Below, piece by piece: positions 35,975 to 46,280 of a stretch of 61,432 nt of DNA (positions are counted from its first letter, which is position 1; every line of letters begins with the position of its first letter). The translations under genes and the position numbers were made by a program. Under the pieces are notes generated by a model, which was not told the DNA's origin, made no database searches, and was given only the letters and a program-made list of their open reading frames with translations. Source of the stretch: Klebsiella pneumoniae (GTDB lineage Bacteria > Verrucomicrobiota > Verrucomicrobiia > Limisphaerales > SXTU01); contig CALQJI020000025.1 of assembly GCA_943330855.2 (NCBI GenBank), positions 1 through 61,432 of the forward strand, written 5' to 3'.

Positions 35975-36897
35975 GCGGTTGCTTCCGCTCCTTTCATCCA
36001 AGCCTCCACCTCTCGCCGCGACGGGATGCTCGACTGCGCGCCGCGCCGGGTAACCGCGATGGCGGCGGCGGCGCAACCAAAGCGAGCCGCCTCGCGCGGC
36101 CCCGCGCCATCCACGAGCCGCGTGACGAACGCGCCAATGAAGGTGTCGCCCGCGCCGACGGTGTCCACGGCATTGACCTTGAAGCCCGGCACGTGGCCGG
36201 TGAATTCCGGCGTGTCCAACCACACGCCGTTCGCGCCGAGCGTCACGAGCACGCGCGGACAGGCGGAGCGCATCTTGATAGCGACGGCCGCCCCGGCAGC
36301 GCTCGCGGCATCCCGCACCTCGGAGCCGCTGAGTTTCGCCGCCTCGTTCTCGTTGGGAATAATCCAGTCGCAGAGATGCAGCAGCGCGTCGCCGACGGGC
36401 GCGAAGGGGGCGGGGTTCAAGATGGCCGGCACGCGGTGTTCGCGGGCGAGGCGCAAGGTGGCTTCCACAGACAGCAACGGCGTCTCCAACTGCACGACGA
36501 CGGCCTTCGACTTCGCGAAGAGGTCACGATGCAACTCCACGTCAGCGGCGGTGAGCGTGTCGTTCGCGCCATTGGCCACGACGATTTGGTTCTGCCCCGT
36601 GGCATCGAGCACAATCATCGCGGTGCCGCTGGCCACGTCCTCCCGCCGCACGACGCCGCGCGTGCTGACGCCGACTTCCATCAGATTCGCGACCATCTCG
36701 TCGCCGAACGCATCTTGCCCCACTGCGCCGATGATGGCAGCGGGCATCCCCATGCGGGCGATGGCGTAGGCTTGGTTCGCACCCTTGCCGCCGGATGCGC
36801 GGCGGAAGTTCTTCCCGAGTATCGCCTCGCCGGGCGCGGGGAAGCGCGGGGCCTCGATGAACAGGTCCATGTTGAAACTGCCGACGACGGTAATCAC
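35971..36897 (-). CDS. rbsK: Ribokinase (PfkB family)
   Basis: The 308-aa sugar kinase shows the PfkB motif 1 region (NFRRASGGKGANQAYAIARMG), the adenine-binding NPAPFAPVGDALL region, and motif 2 DTVGAGDTFIGAFV with the catalytic Asp. It would phosphorylate ribose or a similar sugar. The start is the ATG at 36897. No ribose transporter is adjacent. It is translationally coupled to the Tat-exported unknown. Confidence 0.88.
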   Translation of the reverse strand: MITVVGSFNMDLFIEAPRFPAPGEAILGKNFRRASGGKGANQAYAIARMGMPAAIIGAVGQDAFGDEMVANLMEVGVSTRGVVRREDVASGTAMIVLDATGQNQIVVANGANDTLTAADVELHRDLFAKSKAVVVQLETPLLSVEATLRLAREHRVPAILNPAPFAPVGDALLHLCDWIIPNENEAAKLSGSEVRDAASAAGAAVAIKMRSACPRVLVTLGANGVWLDTPEFTGHVPGFKVNAVDTVGAGDTFIGAFVTRLVDGAGPREAARFGCAAAAIAVTRRGAQSSIPSRREVEAWMKGAEATA

Positions 36898-37015
36898 AGG
36901 TGGATGAAAGCAGGCCCGCGCGCGCAGGGCGAGTGGACTTTGGCGCGCCGCCCAACGCGCTGGCTGCTGGATTGCCTGCTCGACATTCCCTTCACCCGGA
37001 CGCTATAGGCCAGCC

Positions 37016-39130
<2,115 letters not shown>

Positions 39131-39204
39131 CGGGCGGCGAGTTGTCCGACTGTCCGCCTGCGCCCCGCCGTCCGGGAAACATCCGCCGCCGTTGTCGCGG
39201 GCCG

Positions 39205-40491
39205 TCAGCTTCCCAGCTCAAAGCCCGGGATCGTCCCGCTGCCGGAGCTGGAGCCGAACGCGTTCACCTCCGCGCCCAGACGACGGAGAAACTGCACGTA
39301 GAGATTGGAGAGCGGCGGGTTCTTCTTCGGGTCGAAGGCGAGGTGCTGCCCGTGCCGGAAGCCGCCTCCCGCGACGATGACGGGCAGGTTTTTGTTGTCG
39401 TGGCTGCTGGCGTTGCCGAGGTTGCTGCCGAACATCACGATGGTGCGGTCGAGCAGATTGCCGCCTTGCTCCTGCGTGCCCTTGAGTTTCGCCAGCAGTT
39501 CACCGAAGAGCTTCATCTGCTGGAGTTCCACGACCTTCAACTCCTCGAGCTTCGCCGGGTCTTGGCCGTGGTGCGAGAGGTTGTGCCAATCCTGCGTGAC
39601 GCCGGCGATGACCGGCACGGCGTTGAGGCCGTTCAGCGCGAAGGTGATGAACCGCGTCGAGTCCGTCTGCAACGCGAGGTGCATCAAGTCCACCATCAGC
39701 CGCACGCGCGCGGGCACTTCCACCGAGCTGGCGATGTCCACCGGCGGCTTGGCGTCCACCTTCGGCTTCGGGCGACGCGCCCAATCCTGTGCCTTGACCA
39801 TGCGCACCTCGACCTCGCGGACGGAGGTGAAATACTCATCGAGCTTGTCGCGGTCGGGTTTGCCCAAGCCGCGTTGGAAGTCCTTCGCCTCCTCCAGCAC
39901 GGTGTCCATGATGCTCTGGCCCTGCTTGAGCCGCTGCACCTGGGCGTTCACCTCGTTGGTCGTGCCGTCCACGAACATGTTCTTGAACACCCGTGAGGGC
40001 CGCTCGTCCGCCGGAATCGGCACGCCGCTGCGCGTGAAGGACAGGCCCCGGCTCGACGACGACGCGAGCGTGAGCGAGCCGAAGCGCGTGTCCGGCACGA
40101 GCTTCTCGATGGCGTATTGGTCGAGCGAGATGGTGTTCTTGAAATTGTCCGCGCGCGGGTGCGGGGCGGAGGTGAGGTAACACAGCTCGGCGGGATGCCC
40201 GCCATCCACCTCGGGATGCGAGAGGCCGGAGAAGACCGTGAAGTCGCGGCGGAACTCCGCGAGCGGTTCGAGGTAAGGCGTCAGCTCGTAATCCTTGCCC
40301 GCCGCCGAGGGGAACAAGTTCGGCGTGTGCAGGCCCAGCGTGGTGTTGATGCAAACCATCCGGCGCGGCGCCTGAGCAGCAGCCTGCGCGCGCAACGGCG
40401 TCATGGCCTCCAGCAACGGCAACGCGAGCGTGACACCGGCACCCCGGAGGAAAGTGCGGCGGGAGAAAGTGGCGGGGCGAGTGATGTTCAT
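39205..40491 (-). CDS. DUF1552 protein, Tat-exported
   Basis: The 428-aa protein has a Tat signal (SRRTFLRGAGVTLALPLLEA) near residue 10. DUF1552 hallmarks are RRMVCINTTLGLHTPNLFP, FTVFSGLSHPEVDGGH and IVMFGSNLGNASSHDNKNLP. The start is the ATG at 40491. DUF1552 genes usually follow a DUF1587/1588/1592/1595 cytochrome gene; none is visible here, so this one is an orphan. Its function is unknown. Confidence 0.88.
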   Translation of the reverse strand: MNITRPATFSRRTFLRGAGVTLALPLLEAMTPLRAQAAAQAPRRMVCINTTLGLHTPNLFPSAAGKDYELTPYLEPLAEFRRDFTVFSGLSHPEVDGGHPAELCYLTSAPHPRADNFKNTISLDQYAIEKLVPDTRFGSLTLASSSSRGLSFTRSGVPIPADERPSRVFKNMFVDGTTNEVNAQVQRLKQGQSIMDTVLEEAKDFQRGLGKPDRDKLDEYFTSVREVEVRMVKAQDWARRPKPKVDAKPPVDIASSVEVPARVRLMVDLMHLALQTDSTRFITFALNGLNAVPVIAGVTQDWHNLSHHGQDPAKLEELKVVELQQMKLFGELLAKLKGTQEQGGNLLDRTIVMFGSNLGNASSHDNKNLPVIVAGGGFRHGQHLAFDPKKNPPLSNLYVQFLRRLGAEVNAFGSSSGSGTIPGFELGS

Positions 40492-40688
40492 GGGTGGCGC
40501 GGGCGACCAGCGGACAGTCAGACGGAGAGATGGGGATGGCATACTCATGCGTATTCGCGGGCTGGTGCGAACCGCGGGAACTGACAAACGCCCTATCGAG
40601 GTCTGCGGCTGGGAAGCAGATTCAGGCGCACACGAACAGTAGTTTCAACTTGTTACGGAGCGCGGACTGCGGGTAGATTTTTGCTCTC

Positions 40689-41618
40689 GTGGCTCCTATT
40701 TTGGACAATCTCCCGCCGCACCGACACCGCATCTATGGCCTAACTGTCGCAACGTGGATTCCGTTTCCCGAATTGGAATCCGCGCCCGCCGACGCGCCTG
40801 TGGATGCGGTCTTCAGCGTGGGCGAGGTGCCAGCTCGGCTGGCATCGCCACAGCTTACTGGCGTGTGCTTCCAGACCGCGCCGGGTGAACTCTTGATGTG
40901 GGTGACAGAAGGGGCGCGCTACTTGGTCAAGGACGGACGGGAAATCATCGTCCAACCCAAGTCCGATACGCCGCTGGATGCGGTGCGTGTTTTGTTGCTC
41001 TGCTGGCCTTTGGGGGCGCTGCTCCTGCAACGACGACTCCTCCCCCTCCACGCCAGCGTCATCGCCACGCCGCGCGGCGCGGTGGCGTTTATGGGAGCGT
41101 CTCGGGCCGGAAAGTCCACCCTCGCGGCGCATTTCCGCAAGACGGGTTTCCGGGTGCTCTCTGACGACGTGGCTGTGGTTCAGTTCGCTCCCGATGGCCG
41201 GCCTTGGATTGCCCCCGGCTATCCCCAGTTCAAGTTATGGCCGGAGGTGGCAGAAAAGCTCGGGGAAGACGCCGGGCGGATGCCCAATCTGTGGCCCAAC
41301 CACCCCAAGCGGTCCCTCTCGTTTCAGAGTGAGTTTCACTCCACACCACTCCCGGTCGCCCGGCTCTACGTTCTGGAAACTGTGGCGGCCGATGAAGTTC
41401 AGTTGAGCCAACTCACCCCCTTCGAAAGCATACGTGCGCTGGCAGAGCACACGTATCGTGCCCAGTTTGTCCCGGGACTCGGTCTACAGGGCAGCCACTT
41501 TCAAGCCATCGCCCGCCTGGCGGACGCCGTGCCCCTCACCCGCGTCAGCCGACCAGCCCAAGGCTTCCAACTGGAGAGGCTCACCACCGTGCTGGCGGCA
41601 GACTTTTGCACGGCGTAA
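40689..41618 (+). CDS. HprK-like kinase of a lasso-peptide cluster
   Basis: The 309-aa protein resembles HPr kinase/phosphorylase C-terminal domains. P-loop GASRAGKST is at 136-144, preceded by LHAS (H121) and followed by VLSDDVAVV at about 156-164. The N-terminal 100 residues have no HprK-N similarity I recognise. In lasso clusters such as paeninodin, kinases of this type phosphorylate the C-terminal residue of the precursor. The start is a GTG at 40689. It is the first gene of the rightward arm. Confidence 0.82.
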   Translation: MAPILDNLPPHRHRIYGLTVATWIPFPELESAPADAPVDAVFSVGEVPARLASPQLTGVCFQTAPGELLMWVTEGARYLVKDGREIIVQPKSDTPLDAVRVLLLCWPLGALLLQRRLLPLHASVIATPRGAVAFMGASRAGKSTLAAHFRKTGFRVLSDDVAVVQFAPDGRPWIAPGYPQFKLWPEVAEKLGEDAGRMPNLWPNHPKRSLSFQSEFHSTPLPVARLYVLETVAADEVQLSQLTPFESIRALAEHTYRAQFVPGLGLQGSHFQAIARLADAVPLTRVSRPAQGFQLERLTTVLAADFCTA

Positions 41619-41731
41619 TCGCAGCGGATTAAGTTCAATCTTCCGCTCCTCTAGGCCGTGTGTTCTAATCCTTGCCAACGGCTCAATCCGGTGCCATGTC
41701 AACACTACCCCGACCTCGAGTCCTTCAAATT

Positions 41732-42037
41732 ATGCCACACACAGTTTTGAACTTGGATTCTCAGGTAGCCCGATCATCCGAATTGATCAGCACCTCGGTA
41801 AGCGGCCAGACGGCGTTGATGAGCGTCACCAACGGAGCCTACTACGGACTGGACCCCGTCGGCAGCCGCATTTGGGAACTGATTGTTGAACCCAGAAGGG
41901 TCAGTTCGGTCTGTGAACAGCTCCTTGCTGAATTCGCCGTTGACCGGGCCAAGTGCGAAACCCAAGTGCTCGCCTTCCTCCAGCGACTGGCCAATGACGG
42001 ACTTCTGAGCGTGAGCCATGAGCAGCCGCCTGCTTAA
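41732..42037 (+). CDS. Lasso peptide B1 / PqqD-family leader-recognition protein
   Basis: The 101-aa protein is a RiPP recognition element of the PqqD fold, with the family block VTNGAYYGLDPVGSRIWELI at residues 32-51 followed by a helical C terminus. It would bind the precursor leader and present it to B2 and C. The ATG at 41732 gives the family N terminus; an in-frame ATG at 41696 would add 12 residues and cannot be excluded. It overlaps the B2 gene by 20 nt. Confidence 0.85.
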   Translation: MPHTVLNLDSQVARSSELISTSVSGQTALMSVTNGAYYGLDPVGSRIWELIVEPRRVSSVCEQLLAEFAVDRAKCETQVLAFLQRLANDGLLSVSHEQPPA

Positions 42038-42461
42038 ACTTGGGCGATGCAACTGGAGCGACCAGGCGCTGCTGATGGAGACGCTGGCTTGGCTGTGCAG
42101 TGCCCGGCTGCTGCTCCTGCTCCTGCCGTTCCGATGGCTGGCCCCGAGGCTGGGCAAGGCCATGACCGAATCGCCGTCGGCAATTTCCCTGTCTGAACGG
42201 GAGCTTGCCCTGAAAGTCTCTTGGGCCGTGCAGTCCGTAGCCGCACACGTCCCGCTCGGCTTCGTCTGCCTCCCGCAAGCGATTGCCGCCAAGTGGATGC
42301 TCCGCCGTCGACGTCTCGCCACCACGCTCTACCTCGGAGTTGCCACCCCTGAGCGGACTAAGCTTACTGCTCATGCTTGGCTGCGTGCCGGTGACAAAAT
42401 ACTGACGGGACGGGAGGCGAGCCTCCAGCACACAACCATCGCGTGGTTCGGCGACAAATAG
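42018..42461 (+). CDS. Lasso peptide B2, transglutaminase-like leader peptidase
   Basis: The 147-aa protein has a hydrophobic N-terminal part (LAWLCSARLLLLLLPFRWLA), then the B2 papain/transglutaminase-like core: catalytic C84 in GFVCLPQAIAAKWMLRRR, H119 in TAHAWLRAG, and D126. It would cleave the leader from the precursor so that the cyclase can act. This motif set is highly characteristic of lasso B2 proteins and is the strongest single marker of the cluster. Confidence 0.92.
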   Translation: MSSRLLKLGRCNWSDQALLMETLAWLCSARLLLLLLPFRWLAPRLGKAMTESPSAISLSERELALKVSWAVQSVAAHVPLGFVCLPQAIAAKWMLRRRRLATTLYLGVATPERTKLTAHAWLRAGDKILTGREASLQHTTIAWFGDK

Positions 42462-42555
42462 GGCACTTGACTCACGAACGCCAACTGGCGGACACGGACG
42501 ATGGTTGGGGTGGAATTTCTTTCCCGCCCCGACCGAAAATAGTCCAAAAAAATGC

Positions 42556-42585
42556 TTGACCTAACCATCGAAATCCAAGACAACT
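42556..42585 (+). promoter_or_regulatory. Possible promoter of the lasso precursor
   Basis: TTGACC at 42556-42561 is followed, after 18 nt, by ACAACT at 42580-42585, a weak -35/-10 pair. An A-rich run (CCAAAAAAATG) lies just upstream. It sits 32 nt before the precursor ATG in a locally AT-rich stretch (about 40% GC in 42541-42600). It is weak evidence, but precursor genes often have a strong separate promoter. Confidence 0.3.
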
Positions 42586-42616
42586 GAAGCCGGTTTTTGA
42601 AACAGCTAAACAATTC

Positions 42617-42757
42617 ATGAAAAACACCACCGAAACGCAGATCACGCAGCCCGAAAAGAAGCAGTGGAACGAGCCCACTATGACGCAACTATCCATCAAC
42701 TTTGAAACGCTGATTGGCAACGGTGTCGCTGCGGACGGACTCATGAATAACACCTGA
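42617..42757 (+). CDS. Candidate lasso peptide precursor (46 aa)
   Basis: The ORF encodes 46 residues: MKNTTETQITQPEKK, then QWNEPTMTQLSINFET, then LIGNGVAADGLMNNT. It lies 155 nt after B2 on the same strand and is closed by a strong terminator. The leader half has KKxWxxP (W17, P20), matching the Tyr-x-x-Pro motif that lasso B1 proteins bind. T31 is the only leader Thr that could be penultimate to a plausible core. That would give a core IGNGVAADGLMNNT with D40 at position 8; starting at G34 would put D40 at position 7. It ends in Thr. No clear Shine-Dalgarno is visible. Confidence 0.75.
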   Translation: MKNTTETQITQPEKKQWNEPTMTQLSINFETLIGNGVAADGLMNNT

Positions 42758-42782
42758 GATTTTAGCGATCCCAGATTTTCCT

Positions 42783-42817
42783 ACCACGCTTGGTTAATTG
42801 CCAAGCGTGGTTTTTTT
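42783..42817 (+). terminator. Intrinsic terminator after the lasso precursor
   Basis: A perfect 11-bp stem ACCACGCTTGG (42783-42793) / CCAAGCGTGGT (42801-42811), loop TTAATTG, is followed by an uninterrupted run of seven T (42811-42817). It lies 25 nt past the precursor stop. The gap from here to 43012 shows no further gene I can support. Confidence 0.95.
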
Positions 42818-43012
42818 GTGCGACCCATCAGGTTGCCGGGCATCGGCTCAGTTTGATCATCGCTTGTGCAAGCTGGTTTTTTCATCACGCCATCAAGCCT
42901 AGACGGGACACGGATTCTCTCAATGGGGTGTTACCCTATCAAATCAGTGCTGAGACTGCCCGCTACCAAACCACGTTGAGCAAGGATTGAACGCGTCCAA
43001 TCCGCACGGCTG

Positions 43013-44926
43013 TCAAAAGCGCAGGAGAAACAGTCCCGTCATCGTCCCGCGGGTAATCAGCGTCACGCACTCCGCCGTGTTGTTCGCGTTGATTCCGTAT
43101 TGCAGTGAGTCCAGCACCCGACGCAGACGAGGCACGTCCACCACTTCGCTCGCCAAGGAAGAACGCTCCATCCGCTCGAAAACCTCCCGGAACTCGTCTG
43201 CGGAAGCTCGGATGCGGTAGCCGATGTCCATCGCCTGCTTGCCACGCTTGGGATTGAGGCGGACGGCGTCCGGGAGCAATCCCTGCATCGCCCGCCTGAG
43301 CAGCCATCGCGTTTGTCCTCGGTGATAGAACTGGCTGTTGGGCACCCGCAGGCAAAACTCAATCAATTCAGGGTCCATTGTCGGATCACGCACATCCAAA
43401 CCGTAGGCGGCACCCAGTTCTGCCCAACCGCTGCCCACAGGTGTCTTGGACAGGTTCATGACCGCCAGTCGCTCCTGCCGCGGGTCCGGGAAGGAAAAAC
43501 TGGGGTTGTGCCCCATGTCCTGCATGCGCTCCCGCAAATTGAGTCCTCGGGCAAATTCAGCATTGATCGCCGAGTAGTTCAACCACGGTTCCTGCCAGTG
43601 CCCCCTCCGGTGCCGCCAACTCTCCCGTAGCGGCAACAGGGCCGGCCTCAGCAGATGCCGGCGGATAACCATCGCGGGGGTCGCCTGAAGTTCCTTGGCA
43701 CGGCCCCACAGCCCCCGCCAGCGCCCCCGTAGCAAGTCGGGCCACAAGCTTTCCGGCCAGCCAGTCCATGAGACACCGCCGTTACCGAACTGGCCCGTCA
43801 ACAAAACCCCGATCCCTCGTGCCCGTGCCTGTTCCAGCAGGTCCACGATCCAAAAGTGATTCACCGCCCCGTGCCCCGGTTCGTCGCAGATTTCCAAAAC
43901 CCGTGCGAAACCCGCCAGCGGAGAAACGTGCTCCCCCCGGACATACTGCACATCCAAGTTTCCAAAGTGAGCCCGATTGGCTTCCACCAGCGGTTGCTCG
44001 TCAAAGAACAAACCGGGCAATTCAAACTCAATCTTGTGCAGCGGCACCGAGGAAAACGCCGCCAGACGGCGTCCCTCGGCACGAAGCTCCCGTGCCGCCA
44101 AGGCACAGACCGAGCCAGAATCAAGCCCTCCGCTCAACGTTCCGCCCACCGTCCGACCGCCGCGCATCCGCACCCGCACGGCGCGTGTGAATTGTTCTCG
44201 GAACGCCTCAACATAATCATCGTCGGACTTGAGTTCCAAGGGGGCCAACGTCTCGGGAAACCAATACCGCCGCTTCGTGATTTGGCCGTCTGCCCGGAGG
44301 GTGAGGGTATGTCCTGGTTCCAGACGCACGATGCCTTCATACCCGCACAAATTGCCCCGACCACTCCAGGCCGTCAGCACTTGCGCAACGCGCAGGAGGT
44401 TCGGACGGCGCGGCATTTCTGGCACGGCCAGCAGGGCCTTCACACAAGAGGCGAACGCAAACCATCGCGGATTCGCGTGATAATAGAGGGAACTCACGCC
44501 GCACGGGCATTGCGCCAGAAACAGGCGGCGCTCACGGGATTCCCATATGGCGAACGCGAAGTCGCCGCGCAAATGAAGCACACAGTCCTCACCCCATTTC
44601 TGGAATGCTCGCAGAATCAGCTCACCGTCCGGCACCGTGGCGTGATTGTCCTCCGCAACTGCGAGTTGGGTTGCCAACTCCTCCCGATTGTCCAAGCGGG
44701 CGGCCGCCGTGAGGACTAATCCGCTGTCTGAATCCCGCCGGGGCAGCCGCTCATGCCGACTCTCCGGCGTGGCGTGCCGCATCAAATGCCCCAGTCCCAC
44801 GGTGCCATCGTGCCACAAGCCGGCACCGTCTGGCCCCCAGTAGGCCATCGCTGCGCGCATGCCTTCGAGGGCGTTGCGCTCCACGGGCCGTCCATCCAGC
44901 GAGTAATATCCGTAAATTCCACTCAT
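43013..44926 (-). CDS. Lasso peptide cyclase (asparagine synthetase homologue, protein C)
   Basis: The 637-aa AsnB-like protein has an N-terminal class II glutaminase-like domain starting MSGIYGYYSLDG. Residue 2 is Ser, not the catalytic Cys of true asparagine synthetases. The synthetase domain has the PP-loop GGTLSGGLDSGSVCALA. In lasso systems this enzyme adenylates the Asp/Glu side chain and closes the macrolactam. The ATG at 44926 gives the family N terminus; the frame to 44941 adds only MNPDR. It is convergent with the precursor gene. Confidence 0.88.
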   Translation of the reverse strand: MSGIYGYYSLDGRPVERNALEGMRAAMAYWGPDGAGLWHDGTVGLGHLMRHATPESRHERLPRRDSDSGLVLTAAARLDNREELATQLAVAEDNHATVPDGELILRAFQKWGEDCVLHLRGDFAFAIWESRERRLFLAQCPCGVSSLYYHANPRWFAFASCVKALLAVPEMPRRPNLLRVAQVLTAWSGRGNLCGYEGIVRLEPGHTLTLRADGQITKRRYWFPETLAPLELKSDDDYVEAFREQFTRAVRVRMRGGRTVGGTLSGGLDSGSVCALAARELRAEGRRLAAFSSVPLHKIEFELPGLFFDEQPLVEANRAHFGNLDVQYVRGEHVSPLAGFARVLEICDEPGHGAVNHFWIVDLLEQARARGIGVLLTGQFGNGGVSWTGWPESLWPDLLRGRWRGLWGRAKELQATPAMVIRRHLLRPALLPLRESWRHRRGHWQEPWLNYSAINAEFARGLNLRERMQDMGHNPSFSFPDPRQERLAVMNLSKTPVGSGWAELGAAYGLDVRDPTMDPELIEFCLRVPNSQFYHRGQTRWLLRRAMQGLLPDAVRLNPKRGKQAMDIGYRIRASADEFREVFERMERSSLASEVVDVPRLRRVLDSLQYGINANNTAECVTLITRGTMTGLFLLRF

Positions 44927-45089
44927 GCGATCCGGGTTCAACGAAGGGACGGAATGCGGCCCTTCAGCTCACATCTTGGCTTATCAAGCCACCGCACGAC
45001 TCTAGCCATGAAGCGAGACCCCGCCAAGGATTAGGATCGTTGATCCGGGAGAATGGGCCGTGTCCGTCGGCGGGAATCGCCGTCAAACG

Positions 45090-46280
45090 CTAGCGGTGCC
45101 GCATGCGCCTGCGCAACCACAGCAGCGGCGCGGCTGCATAGTAGAGCGCAAACAACCGGTCCGGCAGCCGCAGCATCTTCCAGTTGGCCGGCGACATGAG
45201 GCGAGGCCGCAGCACGGCGGCCTTCGCGGACCAGGCCCGGCGCAGTCGTAGTTGGTAGCGGGTTTGGCGTAGCAATTCCCGCAGCCCCGGCTGGTCCGCC
45301 TCAGCCCGGTTCATGCGCCGCAGCGCCGAGTGGACGAGCCAGTTCACCCGTGCCGCGTGCGCCGCCGGCACGCGCACCGGCTCAGGCGTCGGAATGCCAA
45401 ACAGCGTTTCCACCAGCCGCGCCCCTTGCCAAACGGACGCCTCCACGCCGCACGCGCGGGCCGTCCGCATCACCTGGTGCCAATCAACTCCGCCGTGCAA
45501 CAGCAGCCGCGCCACGTCCACGAGCCAGAACAGGCGAAACCATTCGTGGCCCGCGCCGTGCACGAAAAGGTAGAGCGCCTCCGTCTCCGCAGGCAGCCGC
45601 GCCAGTTCGATGCCACCGAGCGTCTCCCGTGCGCCGGCTTTCAGCCACTCGTCGAAGGCCTGACACCCCAGTCCCTCCAGCCGCCACTCGACCTCGATGC
45701 GCACACCAGTGGTGTCGTTGAAATACTCGAACTCGTGCCTGAGCCGCTGGTATTCGCGCCACTGCCGGGGCGTCAGCTCGAAATCTGGCTGCGAGCGGCG
45801 GCAGCCGGCGGCACGCAGCACCGCATCCGCTGGTGCGAGCTGTTCCGGTGCGATGAGCAAATCCAGATCGCCCGCATGCCGTGCGCCCACATCGCCGTAA
45901 AGTGAACGCGCGAGCAAAGGGCCTTTCACACTCAAGAACGGAATGCCCGCACTCGCGAACAACCGCGCGATGCGCACCAACTCTGCCGACCGGACCAGCG
46001 CCAGCCTCGCCGTGCGCCGGGCCGTCGCTGTGAGTTGCTCCCGCACTGGATCGGGCAGCGCCGCGCGCACGTCTCCGACAAGGCGATGTTGCAAAAATGC
46101 CCCCACGCGATGCCGCGTGAGGCTCTCTCCAAACGCGGCGGAGTCCACGTCGGCAGGCCATTGGAAGCTCTCCGCTCCCGCTGTTCCCAGCGCCACACGC
46201 AGCAGTTGCACCAGCGCGCTCAACTCCGGTGGCCACGCGGCCACGCGAGGGGACAGTCGATCTGGCAGCGCGGCGTTCAT
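45090..46280 (-). CDS. Nucleotidyltransferase family protein of the lasso cluster
   Basis: The 396-aa NTP_transf_5-type protein has FLSVKGPLLARSLYGDVGAR then HAGDLDLLIAPEQL, where DLD supplies the metal-binding acidic pair of the nucleotidyltransferase fold, and RIEVEWRLEG the third acidic region. Such proteins recur in kinase-containing lasso clusters. The start is the ATG at 46280, overlapping the ABC transporter stop (ATGA). The modified target is unknown; it may act on the peptide or a carrier. Confidence 0.82.
   Translation of the reverse strand: MNAALPDRLSPRVAAWPPELSALVQLLRVALGTAGAESFQWPADVDSAAFGESLTRHRVGAFLQHRLVGDVRAALPDPVREQLTATARRTARLALVRSAELVRIARLFASAGIPFLSVKGPLLARSLYGDVGARHAGDLDLLIAPEQLAPADAVLRAAGCRRSQPDFELTPRQWREYQRLRHEFEYFNDTTGVRIEVEWRLEGLGCQAFDEWLKAGARETLGGIELARLPAETEALYLFVHGAGHEWFRLFWLVDVARLLLHGGVDWHQVMRTARACGVEASVWQGARLVETLFGIPTPEPVRVPAAHAARVNWLVHSALRRMNRAEADQPGLRELLRQTRYQLRLRRAWSAKAAVLRPRLMSPANWKMLRLPDRLFALYYAAAPLLWLRRRMRHR

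Noticed and set aside
42790..42990. 66-aa plus-strand frame after the lasso precursor, considered as a second precursor
   Set aside because: It begins inside the intrinsic terminator, lacks the leader motif and has no acidic ring residue at a fitting place.
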